Shown here piece by piece: positions 42,098 to 53,194 of a DNA stretch of 64,000 nucleotides. The stretch comes from Vitellaria paradoxa (Eukaryota > Streptophyta > Magnoliopsida > Ericales > Sapotaceae). Under the pieces are notes generated by a model that ran no database searches, was not told the origin of the DNA, and was given only the letters and a program-made list of their open reading frames with translations. Every line of letters starts with the position of its first letter. Within the stretch, counting starts at the first letter, position 1. Location: positions 4,343,501 to 4,407,500 of the forward strand of contig CM034233.1 in the NCBI GenBank assembly GCA_019916065.1. The letters are read 5' to 3'. Both the position numbers and the translations under genes were made by a program.

Positions 42098-42490
42098 GGT
42101 GGTGTTTGGAATGGTAAAAAAATAAGAAAAATGTAATTTGGATTAATTTTGATGAAAAAATCCGTTACAATAGTTTGATAAAATTATTTTAATGGATTTA
42201 AAAAATAATATTTATTTTTTTAAAATTGTAGGAATGATTTTCTAAATTTGTTTTCATGAATTCAAAAAAATTTATAAAAAATAGCAATAATGGTACTTGT
42301 TAGAAAATTTTCAACTTGAAGAATATAGTTGTCAAAAAAAATTTATGCATTTGATTAATCATTTTTTAAATTTTTTATTTTTTAAGCGAAATTAGTAAAA
42401 ATAGGAATGTGTAAGTTAGTAATAACAGAAAACAAAATAGAAATTATTGGAGATTTTTTTTTTTTGTTTTTTGGAATTTCAAATGATGTC
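42098..42490 (-). mobile_element. MITE of the GGTRGTGTTTGG family, inverted copy
   Basis: Starts GGTGGTGTTTGGAATGGTAA, matching the complement of the right end of 33803-34202. The middle (ATAGCAATAATGGTACTTGT, AAGAATATAGTTGTCAAA) is the complement of that copy. It lies 160 bases after the H3.1 stop codon. Confidence 0.6.
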
Positions 42491-43989
42491 GCAATGAAAG
42501 TTTACTTTAGTGAAAAATAGTCAAGTTTAATGTTATTAGTTACATTTGGTACATTAAAAAATATTAAAAAATTTTGCAAGTTAATCACTTTTCATGTCAT
42601 TATATAAATTAAAACTTATAAATTATTTTTAATTATTTTATTTTGAGTGTGTTTGATAAAATAAAAATATTAAAAATTTTTAAAAAGTTTTAAAATTTAT
42701 TTATTTTTTATTTCATTATATAGATTATAAATTTATAAATTTTTTTATTTTATTTCATTTTTTGTTATTTTGACATATACTTTATTTCATTTTTTGTTAG
42801 TTTAAATGCTTATTAACGTTATTTCACTTTGAAATTTACGCCAGGGGTATATTTTATTGCTTTAGTTGTTGGGTTCCTTTTGCTGCAATCCTTCAAGTCA
42901 ATTTGTGAGGTTTTTGAAATGTTGTAATTTTGTTTAATTATTTTCAATTGTAAAAAAATAGAATAAATAATAAAAAATCAATTTATAAAATAAGTGAAAT
43001 TAAACTATATGGTCTCGTAGTTAAGGATAATGAGTGTGTTTGGAGTTATATAAAATTATAAAAGTAAATATCTCATAATTCGTATAGTGAGTGAAGAATT
43101 TAAAATTTATTATTTCGTAATTCGTGTTCGTAGAAATTTATAAGATTTTATTTTTGTTTAGAGAGTTTCAAACAGAGTTAGAGTTAGGTTTCAGATAAAA
43201 TAATAGGTTTGATAAATAAATTGGGATAGACGTGGACAATAATAATATAATGGTAGATATTATTCTTTAATGTTCTTTTGGCATGAGTTTGCCCATTGTC
43301 TATCCCTAGCCATGGCACAAAATGTGATCTTGAAAATAAGTTCAAGACCACCTTAAAACAAAAAATAAGTTTCCTATTTTGCCTATTTGGAAGTAGTTCG
43401 CAATAATAATTAATATTTTTATTCGCAAACATAATAATGTAGAATGTACTTGGCCAATGTTAGTAATATAAGATGCTATTTATGTCATATGTTCCCTTTC
43501 TCTAAAGAGAAGTGGATGATGGTCCGGTTAGGTTGAGTTGGAGTATTTTTTTTTTTTTTTTCATAAATTTTGATATATTAGTTTCGTATGAAATTTTGAA
43601 AATTGTTAAAAAATATTGAAAATTTTTAAAAATTATTTATTTTTTATTTTATTGTATAAATTATGAACATATAATTTTTTACAATTTTTGTTACTCTTAC
43701 TCTAAACACGACTCGTGAACTTACCTTTTATAAAAAAAGTATGCTTTTAAAATTTTAGGCTCTGACCGGTATTCCCAATCCTGAGTTTGGGCCAAGATAA
43801 TTACATGAGCTTGAAAATTTTTCAAAATCCAAAAATGGTTAACAGAGATCAAGTGGATATTGAAATGATGAGCCGAAACCCATCAACCATGCGCGTGGAG
43901 CTGCTGCTCCCTTCCCCGAATGTCACCAAACGCCAAAAGCAGATTTTTTGTTTGTTCCATATATATTTGCTTTCCTCTTATTCGTGTAT

Positions 43990-44025
<36 letters not shown>

Positions 44026-44484
44026 TATGTGCATATTAACCAAGGAAATCAAATTTGAGAGAAGAGAGAACGAATGCATACATTAACCAAGACAATCAAA
44101 TTAGAGAGAAGATAGAGCTGGTAAGTTGAAAGGATAAATTATCCTGTAATATTGATTTGATATTATACTAAAATTTCTCTCCGTGTATACAGGAGATTAA
44201 CAAACCACGTTTAACTCTAGACATTTATGTGGCATTTGTTTTACCTTTTTAATTTTTACTTTAAAAATTTCAAAATAAAAAATTAAAAAATACTCTATTT
44301 TCATTATTTTAATTTTTTTTTATTTTGAGTTAAACCACTCAAAATAACTTTTTATTATTTTTCATTTTATGTGTAAATTTATTTTTTATTTTTTAAAACA
44401 AAATTTAAAAACACGATGACCAAATGCGTTTTGAATTTTTTCTTTGTTTTTAAAAATATAAAATAAAAAATGAGTTCAAAACAG

Positions 44485-44515
<31 letters not shown>

Positions 44516-45148
44516 ACAAACCAAATGAAGCCTTATTGATCCTAACACACCTCCACCTCTAACTCCTAATTTTGGCGGTGAGTCCGCCCGAGAGGAGGAG
44601 GAGGAGGAGGTACCATTGACAGCATAAACAACAAATAAAAAAGAAGATGGCTTCACTATTACAACAATTTAAATTTCAGCCTGTAGCAACAGGATCTTGA
44701 TTCATTAAAACAAGAAAACTTCCCCCTTTCACCCGAAAAAAGGAAAAGAAAAAGGATAAGCTTTACAAACTAACAGAACTGAAAACCAGACATCATTGCT
44801 TATTGCTTATCTTCTAAAATGGGTTCAACAGCAGACATCAACATACATAAATCCGACACATTATGGGCAATCAGAACCACATATAATCCCTTCTTTCTAC
44901 TCCGCCAATGAAAAAATCAAACTCAGAATTAGAATTACAACAAGATTTACTTGAAAATGTTGTGCCCCATACCTCAGAATGATAAAATGCACCAAACACA
45001 TTCAGTCTCTGCTTGCCCAATGCTATGACCTGAAATCTAAGCAGCCAATCTCTTTTTGAGCTTCATCTGAAATTTGACTTTTGCTGCTCTCCACAATTCC
45101 AATAATGTGAACAGATAAAAGAGAACACAAACTGGATCAACAGAGCTT
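42491..45148. other. Intergenic region between H3.1 and the MINDY-3 gene
   Basis: AT-rich, with a GA microsatellite at 43989-44022 and a GAG-repeat patch at 44594-44610. No supported gene. The part from about 44700 up to 45148 is probably the 3' UTR of the MINDY-3 gene, which ends at 45149 on the - strand. Confidence 0.55.
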
Positions 45149-45964
45149 TCAGACTATACTTGGAGGGTCTCCAACCCAATTGCAAGTGGCACGCGGCCAG
45201 CGAGTTCTAATACAGTCCACCAAAGGTGCATGCTGGGAAGGCTCGGGTTTAGTAACTTCAACAACAGTGTCTTTACTGCATGAATCAGAGGGCGGCTTCA
45301 CATCTGCCATAAATTCTTCAGGTGTCCACTTGGGAGGAACTGAGACCCTCAATTTTGTAAGCCTGGGTCTTTGCACAGGAGTCTCGCCTCCAGGTGTTGC
45401 TTGGCTGCCATTTAAATCTGATTTTGCAATCCCATTAAAATGGTAAAGATCAAAAATTTTCTTACCCATCAATCCAGTTGAATCTTTTAAGCCTCCCAAA
45501 CTCTTGTCTAGATCTAATAGCACCTGCCAGAACTCACTCCAAACAATGAAGCCTGAGCTGCAAAGGTGTTCCAGCTTCTCAGGTGGAAGGTTAATACTTG
45601 TTTCTTTCAAGACTTGATGGAACCCTTCCACACTAATGAAGCCACCACCACCACTCTGATCTTGTGCATCAAAAGCTCCCCTGATCTGTGTCTCTCTCCC
45701 TTCAAATTCATTCTCATCTTGAACAGAAGTGGTAAGAGCAAATAGGACTGTATAATGAGACTCACTTCCAACAACCCATATTGGCCATTTTGGGCATTTC
45801 AAATACTGGCCAACCTTACAGAAATTTAGGGATTCTAGCAGGGTAAGGAATCCAACTTCCACGTTAGTTGATACACCTTTCAAAAACATGCCACCGCCTA
45901 AATCCATTCTCCCATCAAAGACATGAGCCACAGCCTGCCCGCAAAGCAGTAGGTTGACTATTTC
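45149..45964 (-). CDS. MINDY-3 exon 7 (C-terminal half)
   Basis: Encodes residues 349-619, starting EIVNLLLCGQAVAHVFDG and ending WVGDPPSIV. It holds the catalytic His, the EF-hand-like segment, GLMGKKIFDLYHFNGIAKSD, and a C-terminal tail with RTRWPRATCNW. Confidence 0.9.
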   Translation of the reverse strand, partial: EIVNLLLCGQAVAHVFDGRMDLGGGMFLKGVSTNVEVGFLTLLESLNFCKVGQYLKCPKWPIWVVGSESHYTVLFALTTSVQDENEFEGRETQIRGAFDAQDQSGGGGFISVEGFHQVLKETSINLPPEKLEHLCSSGFIVWSEFWQVLLDLDKSLGGLKDSTGLMGKKIFDLYHFNGIAKSDLNGSQATPGGETPVQRPRLTKLRVSVPPKWTPEEFMADVKPPSDSCSKDTVVEVTKPEPSQHAPLVDCIRTRWPRATCNWVGDPPSIV

Positions 45965-48900
45965 CTGTTCATACATTGGCTTAAAGAATTAAGAAGCAAA
46001 CCATAACGCATAATAGTTTACAAGGTAAAGCACCAAATAGGATTGATAACTGAAAGACCATATACAAGAAAAATGGATTACTAATTTACATGTACACACC
46101 TGTGATGCATGCCCAAATGGAGCAGTGACTAAAGACTGACTGGGATCATCTCTGTCTGCTTGAACAGAGTCCTAGAAAAGAAAAGAACAAACATGCATAC
46201 ATTCAATGCTTTAGTGACATTAACCCACCAAGCAAAAAGGTGAACAAAACTTCATTATATACATGCCCTAAAAAATGGAGCTCTTGTGCAAACATACCAA
46301 TCCTCGAGAAAGTAAAGCAGAAATGAGGAACAGCATTGCCCCCATACGACTTCGAAAAACAGGAATCATTGCTTCCAGTCTCTGAAATGCACTCTCCTGT
46401 GAGGTGTATGTGTTAACTCTCAAAACCTTCTGCAAGTCAGAACCTGATTCAATTGAAAGACCTTCAAGTGCTTTCGCAATTGCCTGTGAGATTGGATATA
46501 ACACACACATCAGCAAAATTTAACATGGAAGAGCTAATGCAGCAAAGTAATTGCAAGAATGTAACAAACGGGGAGATACATCATCCTATATGCAACTTAC
46601 CTCGTCCTTTGAACTGTCTCCAGATTCCTCAATGTTGTGATCGAGAATACTTAAAGTCGCAATTACAGAGCTTCTATTACTTCCACATAGAAACAAAATC
46701 TCACCCATACCTCTGACCAAGGCTCTGTAGAGAATTACAAGTTTTCAAGCAGCATTCTCGTAGAAGGCAAAACAAGAAAGTATGAATATGAACTAACATT
46801 AGTTTCCAAGTGAATAAACAAGAATCAACTTCGGGAGGGGATTGCCAATGGTTTCCCACCCAGGAGTTAGGTCTAGCGTTCAACTCCCACCCCCTCCCTT
46901 GGCTTCAGCCCCGGATATATAAACACTAGCTATGGATAAATTACTTGAGATTAAAGGAGTTGAAACCGAGGAGTATTCATAAGAAGCAATATTTAAGAGG
47001 CAGTCCTACATGAAAGTTCAGATTGAACATCAAAAAATTCTGTGCATTTATGCAAATCAACATTGATCTAAGCAGGCAAGCTTCATACAAAGCTGTAACA
47101 GACTTATTTACTATTTAAGAAAAACCATAATTACCAATTCAGTATATTAACAGCATTACAAATGGTTTAAGCAAGTAGCTGAATTGGACGAATATATGAT
47201 CCGGTTGTTGGTGTAAGGTCTAAGAAGTGAACCAGGATAACATTAAGGGGATCAAGTTCAGATAACAAGACAATACTCACTAAGGGGACAGCATTTCAGC
47301 AACACCTTAAATAAAAATGTAGATATCTTCTACAAAGAACAACGTCTTCAAATTAATATGAGAAGCAATATAAATAGAACAAGCAGTGAAGCACATATTA
47401 CAAAACTTACTTGCCGTGGGTAATAGAAGCCACGCCAGACCTACTTCAGTGCCTTGGGCATTTACCTCATCCCGCACGTGGGGCCCGGGGTTGGGGGTGG
47501 GGTTGGAATTCCAAACTATCGCTGCAGGAGATTCTAGTGGTATCCCTCTTTCCAGTCATACTAATCCTTGGCATGGAGATTCTAGTGGCACCCCTCTTTC
47601 CAGTCACACTAATCCTTGGCACGAGGTGAAGACGGGAGATTCCTGCACGCACATCCTGGATCCCAACACAGCACGGTCCAGGGATCCAAGGAGACATTTC
47701 ACCATAACGACCCCAAGGTCTCATGGTCGCACATACCCGCTTGCAAGACTATCAGGGACGGAATTGGTATGCAGAGTTAGGGAACCTGTTGCGGCTCCTT
47801 CTCCAACTTAGAGAGAGAGAGAGAGAGACTACTGGCAAACAAACCAGAATGTGCTCATTCACATAGTATAGCCGTGTTTTTACATCCTAACAATGTGAGG
47901 ACGCCGTCACTACATCTGGCTGAGTTGTCCTCCCGATAAGGGATGCGACTAGCCATGCAAAGTCAGTCATCCTGGGCATGTGGAGGCCAACCTCCTTGTC
48001 CTGGCCCTCCATCTACATAAGTAAACATTTTTGTCTACCTTTGACTCTTTCTAACCCTGTACTTCTGCTGACTTTATGCTCTAGTGCTCTCTCTCACACA
48101 CACACACACACTCTCTCTCTAGGGTGCCCTAGTTCTGATGAGTCTCACCATTTTTGAAGGCCAGCATTATTCTGATACGATCAGAATCAGAACATCTTGC
48201 CCAATACTGATTACACACTAACTTTTCTACTTCTCTTGCCTTTTCAATATCATCAAATTCTGAAAATTATTCCGTTTGAAGCCAAAACCAACAAACTAGA
48301 CATTGATAATTGAGGGAACCAAGCCCCTAATCTACCAACTCTTAGAAGATCATGAGCACCATCATAAGGCTTTCTTTTATGTAGTGAGACTTACGTGACT
48401 TTGATGACTAAAGTTTACTGCGCTAATCTCAGCTGAGACATCATGTTCTCTGTGAATATACTGAAACATGCCATCATCCCACTCTTTTCTCATATTGTAT
48501 TTATGAATATGGAAGCCAGATGACTAATTTGGAAATTGAAAAGGTAAAAGTCTAACGAGGACAACACCTACCATGGAATAAATGTGAATTTCAGCAGGGT
48601 TTGTTAGATGTTGCTCATTATTCACTGAAATATCATACATATGAGGTTCATGACATAAAATGGTATTATGGTTATCTTCTCTTCCACCTTTTTCCTTCAG
48701 GTGGCCTAATAACATGACATAAATGTATGCTCTGGTGAAGCCAAAATGCAAATAATAAATCACCTCAACTTTCTATCTTCATTAAGAGAAGCAAAAAGAT
48801 CATCTGCTGCAACACATTCACTTTCAGATGATCCCCTTGAACATGAAATTTGTGGCATATTTGTTTTAGCTTTACCTTCCTCTGGGAAAAACAGAAGATA

Positions 48901-51900
48901 TTTGAGAACAAATGCCTGCACAACCACAGAGTATCTAGTAAGAAACGAAAAAAGGCTACGAGTTATTTGGGAAAGAAAAAGAAAGAGATTATGAGCAATT
49001 GTTAAAGATTTGTCGGCATCAGAATCAAGAGAAATTTAATTGCATCAAATATTTAATATATGAAAGACTGTATCTTACATAGATACCTAAACTACCGCAG
49101 AAAATTCGAGTTACTATCACAATGACATAGAAGAGAATCAAGGGACTTGATATAGCAGTCCCTTTTTTTTTTTTAATCAGTATGAATAAAATATGACTAC
49201 CCATCTATTGCGTGGAATATGTTTCGCTACCTATCTATTGTGTGGGCTCTGTTTCGCTAATTTTTGAAAGGTGGAATTTGTCTCCTTTTTTTTTTTTGAA
49301 AGGTTGGAATTTGTTTCCCCTATTTCACATTATCACAATTTTTTCACAACAATTATGTTACTGTTAATAATAACAGGTAGTACTTACCAATGAATATAGA
49401 TTGCCAAAACTAGAAGTTTGGTCGGACCACTGGGTGAAATGGTCAGAAAATGGAATCACATACAAGGAACTGAATAGAACTATATTAGAATTATAAATTA
49501 TTAGTTTAATTTCTTCAATAAAGTGAGGCCTGATAGCCTAGCAATCTCCCTAAGTGTGGAACAACCTAATTGATTCAGACCCCAATCTTTGAAGAGATGA
49601 CATTATGACAGCATCGTGCCACCAATGTGTTGTACCCCTATCATCACCTGTTCACAAATTGCTTAAAAATGGCAGGAAACATAGATCAATTTTACAAGCA
49701 AAATTTATTAGGAATATGAAATAAATGTATAAATTATTTTTTGAAAAACTGAAAAAAGACATTTAATATTCAAAAATCCAATATAGCTTAGGTACATTCA
49801 TGTGCTTTTCTTCCCAACGGGGAGGCACAGCTGTTATCCCTAAGAATATTTAATTGCATTTGTCATAGTTTGCCAACCTATGGTGACATTTTAAGTGAGA
49901 CTTAAAGCATAATTACAACACTTCTACTTCCATGCAAGCCACGTCAATAGAGTTCTCATAAAACTATGTCAGGAAGTAGAAAGTCAAATGTTGATTAAAA
50001 AAAAAATGAAAGGACTAATAATAACTGGAGACTAGCACAAATTGGTGAAGGCACACAACATTTAGCAATGAATACTGGTCAAATTTGGTCTACACAACAA
50101 GATAATTAATGAGGAGTGAGCTAGGGGTTAAACTGAGAAATTAAATAACCATACCAAAATCCTACCTAATTCTCTTTGAACTTACAATCCACAAGGAGAA
50201 TTCTTTGAAATTCAGTAAGATAAAACAAAGTAAGACGACATAAGGTCTAGTTTATACGTATATCATGGATTTTCATATATGTAGTTTCTGAGAAATAAAT
50301 GGAACTATCAGTGTGGAATCAAGTTGTAGTGTAGATTCATTAGAATAAAATCAAGTGGAGATTTTAACTAATATAATATAAGGAATAAAGTGAGAGATTT
50401 ATACTAACCACAAATTGAATGGAACCAAAATAAAAAAGAATAGACAACATGAACCTCCCATCATACATCCAACGTATCTTCACAAACTTTTTGAGTCAGA
50501 GCAATTGATATAATTCTACGAATTCAAATTTCAATTGAACAGGAACACTTATACAGTAAACTGTATATTCAACAAATTGAACAGTAAAAGTGAACTGAAG
50601 TGAATCAATAAGAAAATGAAGTCTAACTAAAACTAAATAATTGAAATTTCCACATCCATAATATTCCAATCTTATCCTTTCTTTCTTTCTTTTTTCTTTT
50701 TCTTTTTTGGATAAGTCAATCTTATCCTTTCACATACAACATATACCATAATAGCACTATTTTCTTGAATGTGATTCTAAACTCTAAGCTTTATAAAATT
50801 CCAATAAATTTCACCAACCACTTACATGCTCAAAATAGATAAAGTCAGATTAAGTAAAAAATCACAGTTTAGATATTTGTTTTGCATTCAACGAAAACCA
50901 ACAATCTTTCTACCCCTCGCCATTTACATGTTCAAATTACCCCAAATCAAGACTAAAATCAACGATTAAAATCATGCATACCTTTAAAACTTCACTTCCC
51001 ATGGTAACTAGATATTAGAATTGAGATAGACATATTAAAATCTTTCCAAATTTAACTGAAATTATAAATTCCATTTTTTTATGATGAGGAACATCGAGCC
51101 TACCCCAAGAGTGTAAGCTCCAGGTATTTGAACCCCACCAAATCCACAGATCATGTAAAACCAGGCCTATGCTTGTGCAGATGGCCCTTGGGGGATACCC
51201 GGAGGAACTCAAACCTAAGACCCGTCATACAGTTTAGCACCTATTTCAAACCCTGCCACCACCTGAGCTACCCCATGGGGTTGCAAATTATAGAATTTCT
51301 AGTATAACTTCGTTAATAAGTTAGCCTTTTCAAAGCACAAAAGTAGACTATTTCGAACATTATACAGTTCACATCAACAAGAATACTGCCCAAAAAAAAA
51401 AAAAAAAAAAAAACTCACCAAAAGGAAAATAATACAAAAAAACTTGTACATATTTTGCTAAATATTAAACTGTTATGCTTCTGTAGGTAAAGTGAGAGAT
51501 CAAGGCATTACTTGTATGGCCGCTAATACACCACAAGGCCCACCTTCGTGCTGCACTAGGCCCATAGATGTTTCTGGATCAGGGCTAAACCTATATGAAT
51601 GTTCTTTGTAGTATTAGCAAGTAAAGAGAATGACTTTGTAATTTGCAATTAGGATTTATGGCTCTTATAATAAAGAATAATAGAGTAATAATGAAAACAA
51701 ATATGCTACATTTCAACACACATAAAAAAGTAGAAATGGAAGATCAACCAACAAATGCAAGACCCTTCTTTTGTTATTCTGTTAATTGGTAATCATAGCA
51801 TTAATCAAAAGTACAATACGAACACAATTCAACGAATATTCAAAAGTATGATAGCACAATTTAGTTTAATTGGTATGGTAAACCACATGGAATCAAAGCG

Positions 51901-53121
51901 AGTGATATTTGTAGCAGGTTAGAGAGATCCCGCAGCTAACACAATTTAGTTTTATTGCTATCATAAAACAACGATAGACTGAGACCAGCTTGTTTTGACA
52001 TTGATGTCCCTGATTTCAGTTTAAAACTATGATAGCACTAAATGGAAATTCATTTGATATTCAATCCAGCTTGTTTTGACATTGATATCCCTGATTTCAG
52101 TTTAAAACTATGATAGCACTAAATGGAAATTCATTTGATATTCAATCCAGCTTGTTTTGACATTGATATCCCTGATTTCAGTTTAAAACTATGATAGCAC
52201 TAAATGGAAATTCATTTGATATTCTGCAATAGTTCACCCTGTCCAGGTAATTTGATTTGATTTCACAAAAGAAAATGAGTGGTATACTCTTTAAGAAGCA
52301 GCAAAAGTACAAAATATTAAACACAGGGCGGGTCTACAAGGCTATTAAATACAGTCATGCTAGAAAGCCACAATGCATCACAAGCCATGCACACCATGTG
52401 ACCAGATAGAGTAATAACTCGAATTTAGCATCTGGAAATTAACATAGAACAATTGCAAATTCAAGACAAGCCGTTTGTTTTCTCGTTGCATAAGACCAAT
52501 TATATGTGATCAGAAACTCCAATTTTAATAGAGTTATGCTCATGGAAAAAGCCAATTTATTGGACACTAAAGAATGCAAATTGCAATGCATCAGCTCAGT
52601 TTAGGCACAGTATCCAACTTGAACCGATCAAACTAAATGGAATCAAAGACATAACATAAAGCATTTAAACTAAATCAAACTCGAACGCACCTAATACCCT
52701 GATTACTCCACTGTGCAAGTATATCCTTGGTGACATGGCTGCCAAAAACCATTAAAAACAATTGGTTTGCCTTGGCTGGAGAAAGTTCTTTCCCCACGTT
52801 CACATTTGTTCCCTTAGAGTCGCCCGATGTCCTCTGTCCATCAGCTCCGGTACCGCTCCCTTTCTCTTCCTTGGCAACGGGACCACTTTTCTCGGCCTTA
52901 GGAGTGGCAACACCGCCCCTAGCGGCCATCATCCGTCTCTCCGCCGCGGCAGCCATCAGTTCCCGCTGCAACTTCCGACTCTTCATTTCCGGCGACTCGT
53001 CCGACGATCCCACCGGACTCCCTCCAGCGTTCTCCCTAGGCTTGCTCCTCTTCGGCTCCGGCGGCTCGTGCTGCATACTCATCCTGAGCGCCATCCGCAA
53101 CTCCTCGTCTTGATCCGCCAT
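45149..53121 (-). CDS. MINDY-3 / FAM188A-type deubiquitinase, whole gene, 7 coding exons
   Basis: MINDY enzymes are cysteine proteases that trim Lys48-linked ubiquitin chains. Exons, - strand order: 53121-52691, 51590-51512, 48915-48764, 46724-46601, 46483-46298, 46171-46100, 45964-45149; all have GT-AG borders and join in frame to 619 residues. N-terminal ubiquitin-interacting motif DEELRMALRMSM (5-16), then a low-complexity Ser/Lys/Gly stretch (22-115). The catalytic core starts near 117; the nucleophile is Cys163 in HEGGPCGVLAAIQAF and the His is His418 in VGSESHYTVLF. FDGRMDLGGGMFLKG and PKWPIWVVG are conserved family blocks. A degenerate EF-hand-like segment (AFDAQDQSGGGGFISVEGF) follows. 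Plant members are described as UIM-containing, calcium-binding-like proteins of unknown biology. Confidence 0.9.
46100..48915 (-). CDS. MINDY-3 exons 3-6
   Basis: 48915-48764 (AFVLKYLLFFPEEGKAKTNM..., ends at a phase-2 junction), 46724-46601 (ALVRGMGEILFLCGSNRSSV...), 46483-46298 (AIAKALEGLSIESGSDLQKV... ALLSRGL) and 46171-46100 (DSVQADRDDPSQSLVTAPFG HASQ). Exon 2 (51590-51512) lies further upstream and carries the catalytic Cys. The 2-kb intron 3 carries GC-rich repeats. Confidence 0.88.
46835..46930 (-). mobile_element. SINE fragment in MINDY-3 intron 3
   Basis: GGGGATTGCCAATGGTTTCC and ACCCAGGAGTTA resemble the 3' body of the SINE at 7177-7388 (CGCCCAATGGTTTTACCCAC). Only the 3' part seems present. 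Confidence 0.35.
47400..47820. other. GC-rich block of unknown origin in MINDY-3 intron 3
   Basis: About 420 bases clearly richer in G and C than the intron around it, bordered on the right by a GA run. It includes a 48-bp tandem repeat (47527-47622). Open frames cross it but show no family resemblance. Probably a piece of an unrecognised repeat. Confidence 0.45.
47527..47622. repeat. 48-bp tandem repeat, two units
   Basis: GGAGATTCTAGTGG starts at 47527 and 47575, each followed by CCCTCTTTCCAGTCA and CTAATCCTTGGCA. Confidence 0.85.
51072..51284 (-). mobile_element. tRNA-derived SINE in MINDY-3 intron 2
   Basis: On the - strand it starts with a clear tRNA-like head: box A GGTAGCTCAGGTGGT and box B TAGGTTTGAGTTCCTCC, and ends in an A-run. 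AAATTATA at 51059-51066 and 51285-51292 is the likely target duplication. Its body differs from the SINE at 7177-7388, so it is another family. Confidence 0.75.
51985..52224. repeat. 81-bp tandem repeat, three units, in MINDY-3 intron 1
   Basis: CCAGCTTGTTTTGACATTGA starts at 51985, 52066 and 52147. The units are nearly identical, so the expansion is recent. Confidence 0.92.
52691..53121 (-). CDS. MINDY-3 exon 1 (UIM and start of the catalytic domain)
   Basis: Encodes residues 1-143 plus two bases of Arg144. It starts MADQDEELRMALRMSMQHEP and ends at AG|GTGCGT after ILAQWSNQGI. The start is the first in-frame ATG after the leader. Confidence 0.9.
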
Positions 53122-53181
53122 ACAAACTCTCTCTAGATCGGATCCAAATAAAAATCTCGACCCTTTGCAGAAACCCCAAAA

Positions 53182-53190
53182 TTAGGGTTT
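53182..53190 (-). promoter_or_regulatory. Telo-box in the MINDY-3 leader
   Basis: TTAGGGTTT on the + strand, i.e. AAACCCTAA on the gene strand, about 60 bases before the start codon. Confidence 0.45.
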
Positions 53191-53194
53191 CGAA

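Noticed and set aside
47386..47811. Open frame of 141 codons on the + strand
   Set aside because: Lies in a GC-rich repeat block inside a MINDY-3 intron, includes a 48-bp tandem repeat, and has no family resemblance.
51985..52224. CRISPR-like spaced repeats
   Set aside because: The units are contiguous 81-bp tandem copies with no unique spacers, in a plant intron.
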